DNA of 48,163 nucleotides from Desulfobacterales bacterium (GTDB lineage Bacteria; Desulfobacterota; Desulfobacteria; Desulfobacterales; Desulfobacteraceae). Every line of letters starts with the position of its first letter. The first letter of the stretch is position 1. Of this stretch, positions 9,044-17,224 are shown piece by piece. The position numbers and the translations under genes were made by a program. Location of the stretch: contig JAKSAX010000178.1 in NCBI GenBank assembly GCA_022361395.1, forward strand, positions 1 to 48,163, read 5' to 3'. The notes beneath the pieces are model-generated. The model was not told where the DNA came from. It saw only the letters and a list, made by a program, of their open reading frames with translations, and did no database searches.

Positions 9044-9688
9044 CTAGGATGAAAGATAGGCAACCAGGTTATCAGAGGCCTGCTGCAAATGTTCTCTTAA
9101 TATTTTGACAGCATTCCGGATATTTTTATCCTGACATGCCCGGAGCAGGTCCCAATGCTCTTTTTGTGATTTACCGGAAGCTGACAGGCGGTCAAGATAA
9201 ATAATCAGGTACCGGGTCACATTGTTATGCAGATTACGGATGGTTTTCAGCATCAAGGGCATTTGGGCGGCCTGGTAGAGGTTTGCATGGAATTCCCAGT
9301 TCAACTCTCCCCACTGATCCTTTTCCGTTTCGCTGTCAATGATCTCCAGTACGCTTTTGGCCCGTATGATGTCTGCATTGCCAAGCAGCGGGATCGCCTT
9401 CTCAACGGCAGCGGTTTCAAGGGCAATCCTCATGGTGTATATTTCCTCAACTTCAGCACCGGACAGCCCGGATACGATGGCCCCCCGTCTGGGCAATAAT
9501 GTCACGAGACCTTCGGATTTCAACTCCACCAGGGCTTCACGCAAAGGAATCTTGGATACCCCGAGCTCCTTTGCAAGCTGGTCCTGACGTAATGGCTCAT
9601 TAGCCTTGTAACGGCCTTTGATGATGGCATTTCGAAGGGTCGAAACAATGAAATCCGGTGTATTGGCTGATATATTTTTAGGGTCCAT
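9044..9688 (-). CDS. GntR family transcriptional regulator, FadR/FCD subfamily
   Basis: DNA-binding repressor or activator of 214 residues. The N-terminal winged helix is clear (PLRQDQLAKELGVSKIPLREAL, then SEGLVTLLPRRGAIV), followed by an all-helical FCD ligand domain (about 85-205) that usually binds a carboxylate or similar metabolite. The ATG at 9688 is chosen over the in-frame GTG at 9733: the longer form would put a near-consensus promoter and the operator candidate inside the coding region. Its own promoter overlaps the same palindrome that precedes the glycyl radical enzyme, so it probably controls itself and that operon. It lies downstream of the enzyme-activase pair on the same strand. 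Confidence 0.9.
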   Translation of the reverse strand: MDPKNISANTPDFIVSTLRNAIIKGRYKANEPLRQDQLAKELGVSKIPLREALVELKSEGLVTLLPRRGAIVSGLSGAEVEEIYTMRIALETAAVEKAIPLLGNADIIRAKSVLEIIDSETEKDQWGELNWEFHANLYQAAQMPLMLKTIRNLHNNVTRYLIIYLDRLSASGKSQKEHWDLLRACQDKNIRNAVKILREHLQQASDNLVAYLSS

Positions 9689-9696
9689 AGCGTTCA

Positions 9697-9724
9697 AGTA
9701 TAATCGTATAACAATACTTGTCAA
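9697..9724 (-). promoter_or_regulatory. GntR gene promoter with operator candidate
   Basis: On the minus strand TTGACA (9724-9719) and TATACT (9702-9697) are 16 bp apart. Between and overlapping them lies GTATA-ATCG-TATAA (plus-strand reading, 9698-9711), an inverted repeat with one mismatch. It is the same sequence as the perfect palindrome upstream of the glycyl radical enzyme gene. The position suits autorepression. Confidence 0.6.
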
Positions 9725-9861
9725 TATGGCCACTCTGGGCGCCCAGGGCTAACGCAAGTAACGATTGTCGATTGCCTGTAGCCCAGATGGATTAGATATC
9801 ACCCAAGATGACCTTCTCAATATATTTTGGATCCATTGCTGCCTGTGGCAAACCGTGATCT

Positions 9862-10003
9862 CCAGGCATCGGCAGTGTAAAGGGACATAGCGGCGTAAAT
9901 GAGCATGCTGTCAGGACAGAAAGGCAGGCTCATTTCCGCTTCCCATAAGCTCAGGACGAGCTGATGGGAATTAGCGGCGTCCCTTTGCGCTGTCGGTGCC
10001 GGG
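9862..10003 (+). ncRNA. Candidate branched structured RNA (three-way junction)
   Basis: The 365-bp gap between the GntR gene and the activase has no credible ORF but folds strongly. An outer 22-bp helix (9865-9886 with 9979-10000) is fully paired on the plus strand, using four G-U pairs that become A-C mismatches on the minus strand. Inside are two hairpins: arm A (AAATGAGC 9897-9904 with GCTCATTT 9928-9935, inner CTGT/ACAG) and arm B (TTCCCAT 9940-9946 with ATGGGAA 9964-9970, inner AGCTC/GAGCT). Both tips show TCAGGAC. CCGCT (9936-9940) can pair with AGCGG on either side (9889-9893 or 9973-9977). No promoter or T-rich terminator is obvious. It could instead be a decayed mobile palindrome. 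Confidence 0.38.
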
Positions 10004-10098
10004 TAATGGGTACAAAAAAACTATAAATCTATATGCGATCCTGTCTGGCCGTCCGGGCCATGTCGCCTGATTTCAATCATTGCCTTACCTCCTGAATT

Positions 10099-11010
10099 CT
10101 ATGTTGTTGCCTCATTGATCACACCGATACATTCCGCTTCCAGGTTCTTTGAATGGAACAGGCTCAGGATTGACTGAATCCTCTCTGGTTCCGGAGGCAT
10201 CATGGTATGGTCGTAAGGCAGGTTCAGACCGGCGTATTTGGGCTCACCCAGGGGGTGATAAGGCAAAAGTTCTATTCTGGCCAGGTGTTGAAGGTCTTTG
10301 CAGATTTCAGCAACACCATTGATGTTCCCGGGGGTGTCTGTCATCCCTTTGACCAGCGGCAGCCTGATCGTAAATTTTCGCCCTGATGCATTAATATGAC
10401 GGATATTCTCCAGGATCTTTCCATTGGATACACCGGTATAGGCCTGGTGGAAAAAATCGTCCGAGTGTTTCAAATCGATAAAGATATCGCCGATCAGGTC
10501 AAAAATATCCCTGACCTCACCAAAGTCAAAATACCCGCAGGTTTCCACTGCCGTGGGAATGCCCGCTGCAATCAGACGGTCTGCCAGGTGTCTTAAGAGA
10601 TCCGGCTGGGAAAAGGCTTCACCGCCTGAAAAGGTGACACCGCCACCGGACGCCCTGTAAAAGACCGCATCCCGTTCAATGGTGTCAATGACGTCATCCA
10701 ATGTCTCTTTTCCTCCCAGGATTTCCCTGGCCCCGTATGGGCAGGCCTGTACACAGTCACCGCAAAGGGTGCAGGCATCCGGGTTCAGCAGGGTCCCCCG
10801 GGCTGCTTTTTCAATTGCCTTTGACGGGCAGGCTTCCAGGCAGGCCCAGCATCCCGTACACAGGTTTTGATTCACCATGAGCGTCTTTTCAAAATCCCAG
10901 GATTCGGGATTGCTGCACCACCGGCACCTCAGGGGACACCCCTTAAAGAACAGGGTGGTCCGTATACCCTGCCCGTCGTGAAGACTCCACCGCTGAATAT
11001 TAAAAAACAC
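10099..11010 (-). CDS. Glycyl radical enzyme activase (radical SAM)
   Basis: Cytosolic radical S-adenosylmethionine protein of 303 residues that installs the glycyl radical on the enzyme encoded just upstream. The radical SAM motif CxxxCxxC is C25-C29-C32 (GCPLRCRWC). A ferredoxin-type insert with two further clusters follows (CTGCWACLEACP and CTLCGDCVQACP, about 50-95); this is typical of activases of non-PFL glycyl radical enzymes. GGGVTFSGGE is the SAM-binding GGE motif. The start is GTG with AAGG five bases upstream; the gap to the enzyme gene is 15 bp, so the two are one operon. No third gene such as a transporter or microcompartment protein is linked. Confidence 0.93.
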   Translation of the reverse strand: MFFNIQRWSLHDGQGIRTTLFFKGCPLRCRWCSNPESWDFEKTLMVNQNLCTGCWACLEACPSKAIEKAARGTLLNPDACTLCGDCVQACPYGAREILGGKETLDDVIDTIERDAVFYRASGGGVTFSGGEAFSQPDLLRHLADRLIAAGIPTAVETCGYFDFGEVRDIFDLIGDIFIDLKHSDDFFHQAYTGVSNGKILENIRHINASGRKFTIRLPLVKGMTDTPGNINGVAEICKDLQHLARIELLPYHPLGEPKYAGLNLPYDHTMMPPEPERIQSILSLFHSKNLEAECIGVINEATT

Positions 11011-11025
11011 AGGGCCTTACCCCGG

Positions 11026-13434
11026 TTAAACCGATTCATAGGAGGTACGCTGGAGAATGGCGTCCTGGACCTCTCTTGACAATGTAACAAAACGGGCGCT
11101 GTATCCCGCCACCCTCACAAGAAGATTCCTGTAATCCTCCGGGGTCTCCTGGGCCGCCAGCAACGTTTTCCTGTCAAACACGTTAAACTGGACATGGAAG
11201 GCGTCCAGTTCAAAATATCCCCGGATCAGCCCGGCCAGTTTATTCAGATCACCCCGAGTCCTCAGGCTTTCCGGGGACAACTTGATATTAAGCAGGGTTC
11301 CGCCGGAATGACGGTCATGGTTGATCCTGGCCGTTGATTTCATGGCAGCGGTAGGACTTGTGACATCTGTTCCGGCATGGGGGGAGCAGCCTTCGGTCAG
11401 CTGCTCGGTTGCCTTCCTTCCGCAGGGCGTGGCCCCGATCACCCGGCCTGCCGGAATATAATTGGAAATTCCCATAAAGGCTGAATTAAACCTGGACCCG
11501 TAGATATCTGTGCAGGCCTGGATTTTTTCATGATAAAAATTGCTGATTTCAACGGCGAACCGGTCTGCATAGTCGTTGTCATTGCCGAACTTTGCACACT
11601 CTTTTGCCCTGGTGTGCAGTATTTCAAATCCCTCCCAGTTGTTTTCCAGGGCCTGGTTCAAGGTGGCAAGGTCGACCAGTTTCCTGTCAAATACCAGGTC
11701 GTTGACCGCTGCCAGGGAGTTTACGGCATCGGCAATACCGATACCTGTCAGGACCGGTCCTACATGATATCGTGCCCCGCCCTGGGTGACATCCCGGCCG
11801 GATTCCAGACACCCTTCAGTATAGGAAGAAAAATAGGGGCGGGGCGCCAGTTCAGCCTGTACCTGCTGGGCAGTCAATGTGGCGGTCACGGCATGTTTGA
11901 TCATGAATCCGAGGTGATCAAAAAACTTTTCCTTGAATGTTTCAAAGTCCGTGATGGCGTCAAGGGAACCGCTCTTCAGGCTCATGGATTTCCCTGACAG
12001 CCGGTGCACCCCGTTGGTAAATACAAATTCAACGGCCGCGGCAAGGTTGATATTGCAGGCAGACGTCCATTCGCTGACCTTCCTGGAATGGGGCACCACA
12101 CAGCCGCAGTTGCTCCAGTCCATTGCCTCTTTGGGGGGAAGCCCGGCATTGGCCAGCATCCTGGCGCCGATGCGGTCGTTATGAATGGCCGGAAAACCTG
12201 TCCCCTCCTTCACCAGTTCACAGGTCCTGAGCATGAACGCATGGGGGCAGTCCGGATGAATCCGGACACTCAGGCTCGGCTGATGGGTCCCGGTTCTTCC
12301 GGCTGCTTCAAGGCACATATAGGAAACCGCATTGGTACCGTCGGTGCCATCTGCTTTTTTTCCGCCGATGGTAAGGTTCTGGAAGGCTGCGTATCCGGCG
12401 AAAAAACTGGCCGTATTTTTGGAGACAAACCAGATCCATTCGGAAAGCTTGATCCAGAGGCAGTTCATCAGTTCCTGGGCCTTTTCTTCTGTGATCCGGC
12501 CTGCATTGAGATCCCTTTCATAAAGGGGAAACATATACTGGTCAAACCGCCCCAGGTTCAGGGCCACGGAATTTTCAAACAGGGAATTGCCCAGCTGGAT
12601 TATCCAGACCATTTGGACCGCTTCCCAAAAGTTCCGGGGCGGATTGGCCGGGACGTGGCGGCAGTTTTCTGCAATCTGCGCCAACTCATGTCTGCGCTGC
12701 AGGTCTTCCTCCTCAACCATCCGGACTTCAGCTTCCCGGGCATACCTTTCACCCAGGCAGATAATCCCTTTTGCGCATTCGATAACAGCCAGGTAGAAAT
12801 TCCGTTTGTCAATATCCTCCGGGCGGGTCAGATCAAGGTTCTGAATATTGTTCCGGGCATCCTCCAGGATCCCGTTGATGCCTTTTGGGAGGAGGATATC
12901 CTGGTAGTCTGGCGTGATCTCACCCACTGCACACCGCCACTTTGAATCATTGTCGATGATGCCGGTGTCAACTGCAATCCTTGCGGTCTCTTCAGGAACC
13001 CTGGCCAGAAACGCCTCCTCCACCGAGCGGCCTTCCCACAGGGGGAGTATGCCGTCCATTAAGGATTTAAGATCTTCGTCTTCAATAAAATAGGGATCCT
13101 GGGACCTGGACCGGATGGTTTCGATTTCCTCTTTGATCCATTGCCAGGATATCTCCGGGCTGACACCGGCAGATCTTCTGTGCGCTCCCGAGGATCCCAC
13201 TATGAGTTCGTGGTCGTAGATAACCGCCGGAACAGTTTCGCAGATTTTTCGAAAGGCCCGCGCCTTTTTAATAATGGCAGGTTGGCCGTGGTTTTCGCCG
13301 TAGCTCTCTGTGATTGCCCTGGCCCTTGCGATACAGATATAGGGGGCAGATCCGTTGTAAGCCTTAAGCAGTTCATCAATCCTATCGCTATTGGGAACGG
13401 TTTTTTCTCCGGCTTCCTTCCTGACTTGATTCAT
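11026..13434 (-). CDS. Glycyl radical enzyme of unknown substrate
   Basis: PFL-like glycyl radical enzyme of 802 residues. The C-terminal glycyl loop RVAGYS places the radical Gly at residue 777, 26 residues from the end counting the Gly. The active-site loop is NCGCVVPH with the thiyl Cys at 445. Many dehydratase, lyase and decarboxylase relatives have GCVEP, where the Glu is a catalytic base; here it is Val. Choline lyase, diol/hydroxyproline dehydratase and isethionate lyase chemistry are therefore uncertain. Anaerobic C-C, C-O, C-N or C-S cleavage is all that can be said. The true start is ATG 13434 (AGGA upstream); the extra 22 codons read by a longer frame are the promoter and operator. 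The enzyme is oxygen-sensitive by family, fitting a strict anaerobe. Confidence 0.92.
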   Translation of the reverse strand: MNQVRKEAGEKTVPNSDRIDELLKAYNGSAPYICIARARAITESYGENHGQPAIIKKARAFRKICETVPAVIYDHELIVGSSGAHRRSAGVSPEISWQWIKEEIETIRSRSQDPYFIEDEDLKSLMDGILPLWEGRSVEEAFLARVPEETARIAVDTGIIDNDSKWRCAVGEITPDYQDILLPKGINGILEDARNNIQNLDLTRPEDIDKRNFYLAVIECAKGIICLGERYAREAEVRMVEEEDLQRRHELAQIAENCRHVPANPPRNFWEAVQMVWIIQLGNSLFENSVALNLGRFDQYMFPLYERDLNAGRITEEKAQELMNCLWIKLSEWIWFVSKNTASFFAGYAAFQNLTIGGKKADGTDGTNAVSYMCLEAAGRTGTHQPSLSVRIHPDCPHAFMLRTCELVKEGTGFPAIHNDRIGARMLANAGLPPKEAMDWSNCGCVVPHSRKVSEWTSACNINLAAAVEFVFTNGVHRLSGKSMSLKSGSLDAITDFETFKEKFFDHLGFMIKHAVTATLTAQQVQAELAPRPYFSSYTEGCLESGRDVTQGGARYHVGPVLTGIGIADAVNSLAAVNDLVFDRKLVDLATLNQALENNWEGFEILHTRAKECAKFGNDNDYADRFAVEISNFYHEKIQACTDIYGSRFNSAFMGISNYIPAGRVIGATPCGRKATEQLTEGCSPHAGTDVTSPTAAMKSTARINHDRHSGGTLLNIKLSPESLRTRGDLNKLAGLIRGYFELDAFHVQFNVFDRKTLLAAQETPEDYRNLLVRVAGYSARFVTLSREVQDAILQRTSYESV

Positions 13435-13476
13435 AGGCCTGTTTCCTGAAAATGATTTTGGTATATTTTTATATAT

Positions 13477-13500
13477 GTATAATCGTATACTATTTGTCAA
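13477..13500 (-). promoter_or_regulatory. Promoter and palindromic operator of the glycyl radical enzyme operon
   Basis: TTGACA on the minus strand (13500-13495) is followed by GTATAATCGTATAC (13477-13490), an inverted repeat with perfect 5-bp arms and ATCG centre. Thirteen of these 14 bases recur before the GntR gene. AT-rich -10 candidates (CATATA, TATATA) lie 17-19 bp after TTGACA. Binding by the local GntR protein is inferred. Confidence 0.58.
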
Positions 13501-13632
13501 GACATTTAATTACCTCCAGCAACCAGAGTAATAATTTCAGTATTGAAAACTCAGAGACGATACATCTTTAATAAAGTTCAACTATAGGCTGCATCATTCC
13601 GAATTACGTCCGGCACCAGCTGAATTGAATCC

Positions 13633-13821
13633 TTAAGTTTTTTTAGGGAAATAAGGGACCAGAAACACCAGGCAGGCCACCAGAAAAAAGAGAGCCCCTA
13701 AAAAACTTATCATGTCTCCGGCCTTTAAACCGGCCCAGCAGAAAAACAGGGCTGAAACAATAAAAAGCCCCCATCCCCAGAGCTGACATATACGGTCAAT
13801 ATCTTCTCTATTTTTGGGCAT
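13633..13821 (-). CDS. Small two-helix membrane protein
   Basis: Predicted 62-residue inner-membrane protein of unknown function. After a short charged N-terminus (MPKNREDIDR) come two hydrophobic stretches (about 15-33 and 39-56) and a PKKT tail. The ATG at 13821 has GAGGT six bases upstream. A longer reading from 13950, overlapping the YibE/F stop as ATGA, adds 43 residues that do not look protein-like and was rejected. It is 125 bp downstream of the YibE/F gene on the same strand, so co-expression is possible. Confidence 0.5.
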   Translation of the reverse strand: MPKNREDIDRICQLWGWGLFIVSALFFCWAGLKAGDMISFLGALFFLVACLVFLVPYFPKKT

Positions 13822-13946
13822 ATGCTGACCTCTTAGTATTGGTTGAAAATTTAAGTACAGACCCTGGTTTGTGGCCGGGACCGGGAATACCGGCCGGCCC
13901 TGATGGTTGTCGCGCAACGTATTGAAAAACCGTTCATCCCGGCCGG

Positions 13947-15134
13947 TCATTCAGAGGCATCACCACCGGATCCTGATTTGACCGGAATATTGAGACCGGG
14001 CTTCGGCTTCCCCCGAAATTTTGGAAGGCATAAGAGGAAGCCTGCCAGTAAAGCTGTCACCGGGGCGACCATGACAAGGCCGATACTCCCCATCAGGACC
14101 CGGAATATCTCAGCAGCCACCAGTTTCATGTTAATGATCCGGGTAAAGCTGGTCTCCTGGGAGACGAAAAGCATGAGCATGGTCAGGTAACCGCCGGAGT
14201 AAGCCAGAAGAAGCGTAGTGGTCATGGTTCCGATGACTGTCCGGCCGATGGTCAGTCCGGAACGGACCAGCTCTCCCATACCCATATCCGGGCGTTTGGC
14301 CTTGATTTCGTCCATGCTGGCACTGATATCCATGGCAATATCCATAGCCGCTCCCGACGCCCCCAGGAGAACGGCTGAATAAAAAATCCCCTGCATGTCC
14401 AGGCGGAAATGGCCGGTGAGCACCAGTGTGGAGGCAAAGGGGGCGGTCATACCGCCGAGTTCAAACATACTGCCGAAAAAAGAGGTCAGCCCCAGGGTGA
14501 CCAGTAAGCCGGACAGTGTTCCGAGAAAAGCGGCCAGTCCCTTCCGGGTTAATCCGGCCACAGAGAAAACGATCACGGCAGAGAGAAGAACCAGCACCCG
14601 GAAGCTGAGCAGAAGCGGGGGAGTCCCGCTTAAAAGCCCCGGGAGGAAAAAAAACCAGAGAATAAGTAATACGGCGAGAAAGGAGGCCAGGGCTTTCAGG
14701 CCGATAACCCCGGCATAGGCGACCAGAAGAAGGGCAAAAAGCCCGAAGAGGATAAGCTCCCAATTCTGGCGGTAGGTATTTATGGCCTTCGCCCTGGAGA
14801 TCACCTTCCCGGCCCGGGCCTGGACAGCCACAAGAATATGGTCTCCTTTGACATAGACCTCATCCAGGTCCCATTGCCCCATCATGTGGTTGTCAGCGCT
14901 GACCATGGTTCCCTTGAAGGGATCTCCGGTCAGGACCACCTCAAGGAATTGCACACCGAGAGCGGTGAGCCCGGTCCCCTGCAACCTGGTGTTATCAACT
15001 GAAATAACGGTTCCGGGAATCTCATAGACGGATCTGTCCGGAGGCTTTTCCTCCTGGCCGGTCCAGAGAAAAAGGCCGCCGACCAAAGTCAGGATAAAAA
15101 TTGCCCCTGCCATACATTTTGTAGTTTTCTTCAT
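13947..15134 (-). CDS. YibE/F family multi-pass membrane protein
   Basis: Integral membrane protein of 395 residues. It has an N-terminal signal-anchor (about 8-25), an extracytoplasmic domain of about 100 residues (up to NTYRQNWE) and then about seven to eight hydrophobic segments. The YibE/F signatures GASGAAMDIAMDISASMDEI and GRTVIGTMTTTLLLAYSGGYL are evident. The family is widespread and described as putative transport proteins, but the substrate is not known. It begins with ATG 75 bp after the alkaline phosphatase stop, separated by a strong terminator, so it is not clearly part of that transcript. Confidence 0.86.
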   Translation of the reverse strand: MKKTTKCMAGAIFILTLVGGLFLWTGQEEKPPDRSVYEIPGTVISVDNTRLQGTGLTALGVQFLEVVLTGDPFKGTMVSADNHMMGQWDLDEVYVKGDHILVAVQARAGKVISRAKAINTYRQNWELILFGLFALLLVAYAGVIGLKALASFLAVLLILWFFFLPGLLSGTPPLLLSFRVLVLLSAVIVFSVAGLTRKGLAAFLGTLSGLLVTLGLTSFFGSMFELGGMTAPFASTLVLTGHFRLDMQGIFYSAVLLGASGAAMDIAMDISASMDEIKAKRPDMGMGELVRSGLTIGRTVIGTMTTTLLLAYSGGYLTMLMLFVSQETSFTRIINMKLVAAEIFRVLMGSIGLVMVAPVTALLAGFLLCLPKFRGKPKPGLNIPVKSGSGGDASE

Positions 15135-15151
15135 AGAGGCCTTTAAATAAA

Positions 15152-15196
15152 CTGAAAAAACCGGGGGACCTCACTTTCGTGACAGCCCCCCGGTTT
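15152..15196 (-). terminator. Terminator after the alkaline phosphatase gene
   Basis: Read on the minus strand, a long hairpin (15196-15187 with 15167-15158, inner TCAC/GTGA 15171-15182) ends in TTTTTT. It lies 14 bases after the phosphatase stop. Confidence 0.82.
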
Positions 15197-15209
15197 ACCG
15201 GATCTTCCG

Positions 15210-16775
15210 TTATAAGTAGGGCACCTTAACGTATTTTTTAACAGGACCAACCGTTTCTCCCAGCATGGCTTTGGAAGCAGTGGCCGGAAAATCGGAAAGC
15301 TTCACCCCAATAATTTTTGCAAGGGCTTTGGGTATCCCTGTGTTATCCATAAAGCCTGAGAATTCTTCAGCACCCGGCCCCATGGCTGAAAGAGAGACAA
15401 GAGAGGCGGTGTGGACGTAACTTGTCCAGTTGAGCCGTGCCCGGTAAGAGACCAGGTGTCCCACAGCGATCATGGTCGGGGAGTAGGCATAGCCATAGGT
15501 GGTCTGTTCCGCGGAGGGCAGGGTCTGGTTTTTATCTTCCGTCTCCATTGCCTGTACAAGCATGTCACGTTCTCCGGGGGTCAGGTCGGTAAGCCCGAAG
15601 TTCTCCGCCAGATACTCAAGGTAAAGGCCCTGGCGGACGGCTTTGTCCTGGTGTTCTTTGTACAGTTTGGGATAAACACCGGACAATACATCCTCAGTGG
15701 AGACTTTAACTTTCAAGAGTTCTGCCAGTTTAAGGAAATACCCTTTGGAGTCCATGCTGATACCCATGGCCATCCCGCCGGTCTCGTGGTCGGCTGCAAC
15801 AATGATGAGGGTTTCTTTCGGGTGTTTCTTGTAAAAGTCGAAGGCCCTGGCAATGGCATCGTCAAAGGCAAGGGTATCCCAGATGGTGGCGGCAGCATCG
15901 TGGCAGTGGGCTGCCCAGTCGATTTTCCCGCCTTCCACCATGAAAAAGAAAGGCTTTTCCTGGGCAGCAAGCACCTCAATCCCCTTATCTGTCAGCTCGG
16001 CAAGTGAGGGCATGGCATTGGGGCCGGCCGGGCTGTTTTTCCGGTCTATCTCATACGCCAGGGCGCTATAGGCAAGGGCGGCAAAAACTTTTTCCCCTTT
16101 TTTCGGCGTTAATGCACGGAAGGCATCCCGGCTGTTCTCTCCAACAAAAGTGGTATACTTCTTCTCTTGTAATTCAGCCACAAGATCCCGGTCATCTTTT
16201 CGTTTGGATTTCAGGCCCTGGGGGTTATCCTTGGCCACAAAATGACGGTAACCGCCGCCTGCATAATATTCGAATCCCGAGTTAACCTGGTCAACGGCTA
16301 TTTCGTTTTCCATGGAACGGCTCATGTTGTGAGCCGAAAAAGCGGCCGGTGTGGCGTGGCTGATCCGGACGGAAGTGGCAATCCCCACTGCATAGCCTTT
16401 TTCCCTGACGGCTTCGGCAATGGTCTTGACATCCCTTCCGTCGGGGAGTTTTGCGATGACAGCATTGGTCGTCTTGTAACCGGTGGCCAGAGCCGTTCCT
16501 CCGGCTGCGGAATCGGTGATCAAGGTGTTGTCAGCATGGGTGGTAACCAGGGCGGACTGGGGAAAGCCGTCCATTACCAGCCCGGCATCCGGATTCTGTG
16601 TTTCAACCTTGCGGAAGTACTGGGCTGCCTGGCGCTGGGCCGGCCCCATGCCGTCGCCGATGAAATAGAAGACATACTTGGGGGCATCTGCCCCAAAAGC
16701 AATACCAGCCACTCCTAAAATGCACCATACAAGAAGACCGGCCAGTACCTTTTTACTCAACAACCTGTGTTTCAT
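15210..16775 (-). CDS. phoA: Secreted alkaline phosphatase
   Basis: Periplasmic phosphomonoesterase of 521 residues that releases phosphate from organic esters. A Sec signal peptide (about 1-29, MKHRLLSKK then a hydrophobic core ending GIAFG-AD) is followed by the metal motif GDGMG. The nucleophile Ser is in TDSAAGGTALATG; later metal ligands are in AADHETGG and in the histidine of SYVHTAS. The length exceeds the E. coli enzyme (471) and fits the longer bacterial type. ATG 16775 is chosen because GAAGG sits just before it and the signal peptide starts there; the longer frame from 16829 lacks these. No pho box was recognised. Confidence 0.93.
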   Translation of the reverse strand: MKHRLLSKKVLAGLLVWCILGVAGIAFGADAPKYVFYFIGDGMGPAQRQAAQYFRKVETQNPDAGLVMDGFPQSALVTTHADNTLITDSAAGGTALATGYKTTNAVIAKLPDGRDVKTIAEAVREKGYAVGIATSVRISHATPAAFSAHNMSRSMENEIAVDQVNSGFEYYAGGGYRHFVAKDNPQGLKSKRKDDRDLVAELQEKKYTTFVGENSRDAFRALTPKKGEKVFAALAYSALAYEIDRKNSPAGPNAMPSLAELTDKGIEVLAAQEKPFFFMVEGGKIDWAAHCHDAAATIWDTLAFDDAIARAFDFYKKHPKETLIIVAADHETGGMAMGISMDSKGYFLKLAELLKVKVSTEDVLSGVYPKLYKEHQDKAVRQGLYLEYLAENFGLTDLTPGERDMLVQAMETEDKNQTLPSAEQTTYGYAYSPTMIAVGHLVSYRARLNWTSYVHTASLVSLSAMGPGAEEFSGFMDNTGIPKALAKIIGVKLSDFPATASKAMLGETVGPVKKYVKVPYL

Positions 16776-17030
16776 ACCTTCTTTCTCCAATTTTGATTTG
16801 GGTGAATAAAAAGCATGGCCTCCGGCCATGAACCGGAAACCTGCTGTTGAACGAACTCAACTCTTCAAAAGCCATACAGTCCGGAGATAAGCGTATAAAA
16901 GTTACAAGCCAATACTTTCTGGGAATCCCTGATAAAAAGGATGAAAAATTGCATTTAACCGTTTTTTCAGATATGATTATTTCCCTGAATTGAACTTCTT
17001 ATTTCCGGTAATTGGTTCGATTTAAATGAC

Positions 17031-17081
17031 AATGGCCGTCCTTGTTCCCTGCACGGAAGATAAGGACGGCCATTTGTTTCT
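17031..17081 (+). terminator. Terminator-like hairpin in the 16776-17224 spacer
   Basis: A 13-bp stem (17031-17043 with 17062-17074) contains an inner TTCC/GGAA and is followed by TGTTTCTTT on the plus strand. No plus-strand gene precedes it, so it either ends an unrecognised small transcript or serves the minus strand poorly. The rest of this 449-bp spacer holds the phosphatase leader, the palindrome at 17087-17192 and the liv terminator; no ORF is supported. Confidence 0.5.
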
Positions 17082-17086
17082 TTATC

Positions 17087-17192
17087 TAAGGGGGCGCGTA
17101 ATAGTTTAGTACACATTCTGTTTGCAAAACACACCAGACTTTAAGGGGTTTTGCAAACAGATTATGTGAAGTTATTGTTGCGCGGTCCCTAA
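17087..17192. repeat. MITE-like imperfect palindrome, about 100 bp
   Basis: The segment 17089-17190 folds back on itself: GGGG(G)GCGCG at the left end faces CGCGGTCCC at the right, and the centre has a perfect 13-bp repeat (CTGTTTGCAAAAC 17118-17130 with its complement 17148-17160) around a 17-base loop. TAA flanks both ends (17087-17089 and 17190-17192), resembling a short target duplication. Several arm mismatches are G-U pairs on the plus strand. It could be a miniature transposable element or an RNA hairpin; a second copy in the genome would decide. Confidence 0.42.
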
Positions 17193-17212
17193 AATGGCGT
17201 TAACGCCCTTAG
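17190..17212 (-). terminator. Possible terminator of the liv operon
   Basis: GGCGTTAACGCC (17196-17207), a perfect 12-bp palindrome flanked by CTAA/TTAG, lies 18 bases after the stop of the binding-protein gene. Read on the minus strand it is followed by ATTTTAG, a weak T tract. Confidence 0.42.
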
Positions 17213-17224
17213 ACTATCGGTTTT

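Noticed and set aside
13822-13950. N-terminal extension of the small membrane protein overlapping the YibE/F stop
   Set aside because: The 43 residues lack hydrophobic or domain character, and a good ribosome site marks ATG 13821.
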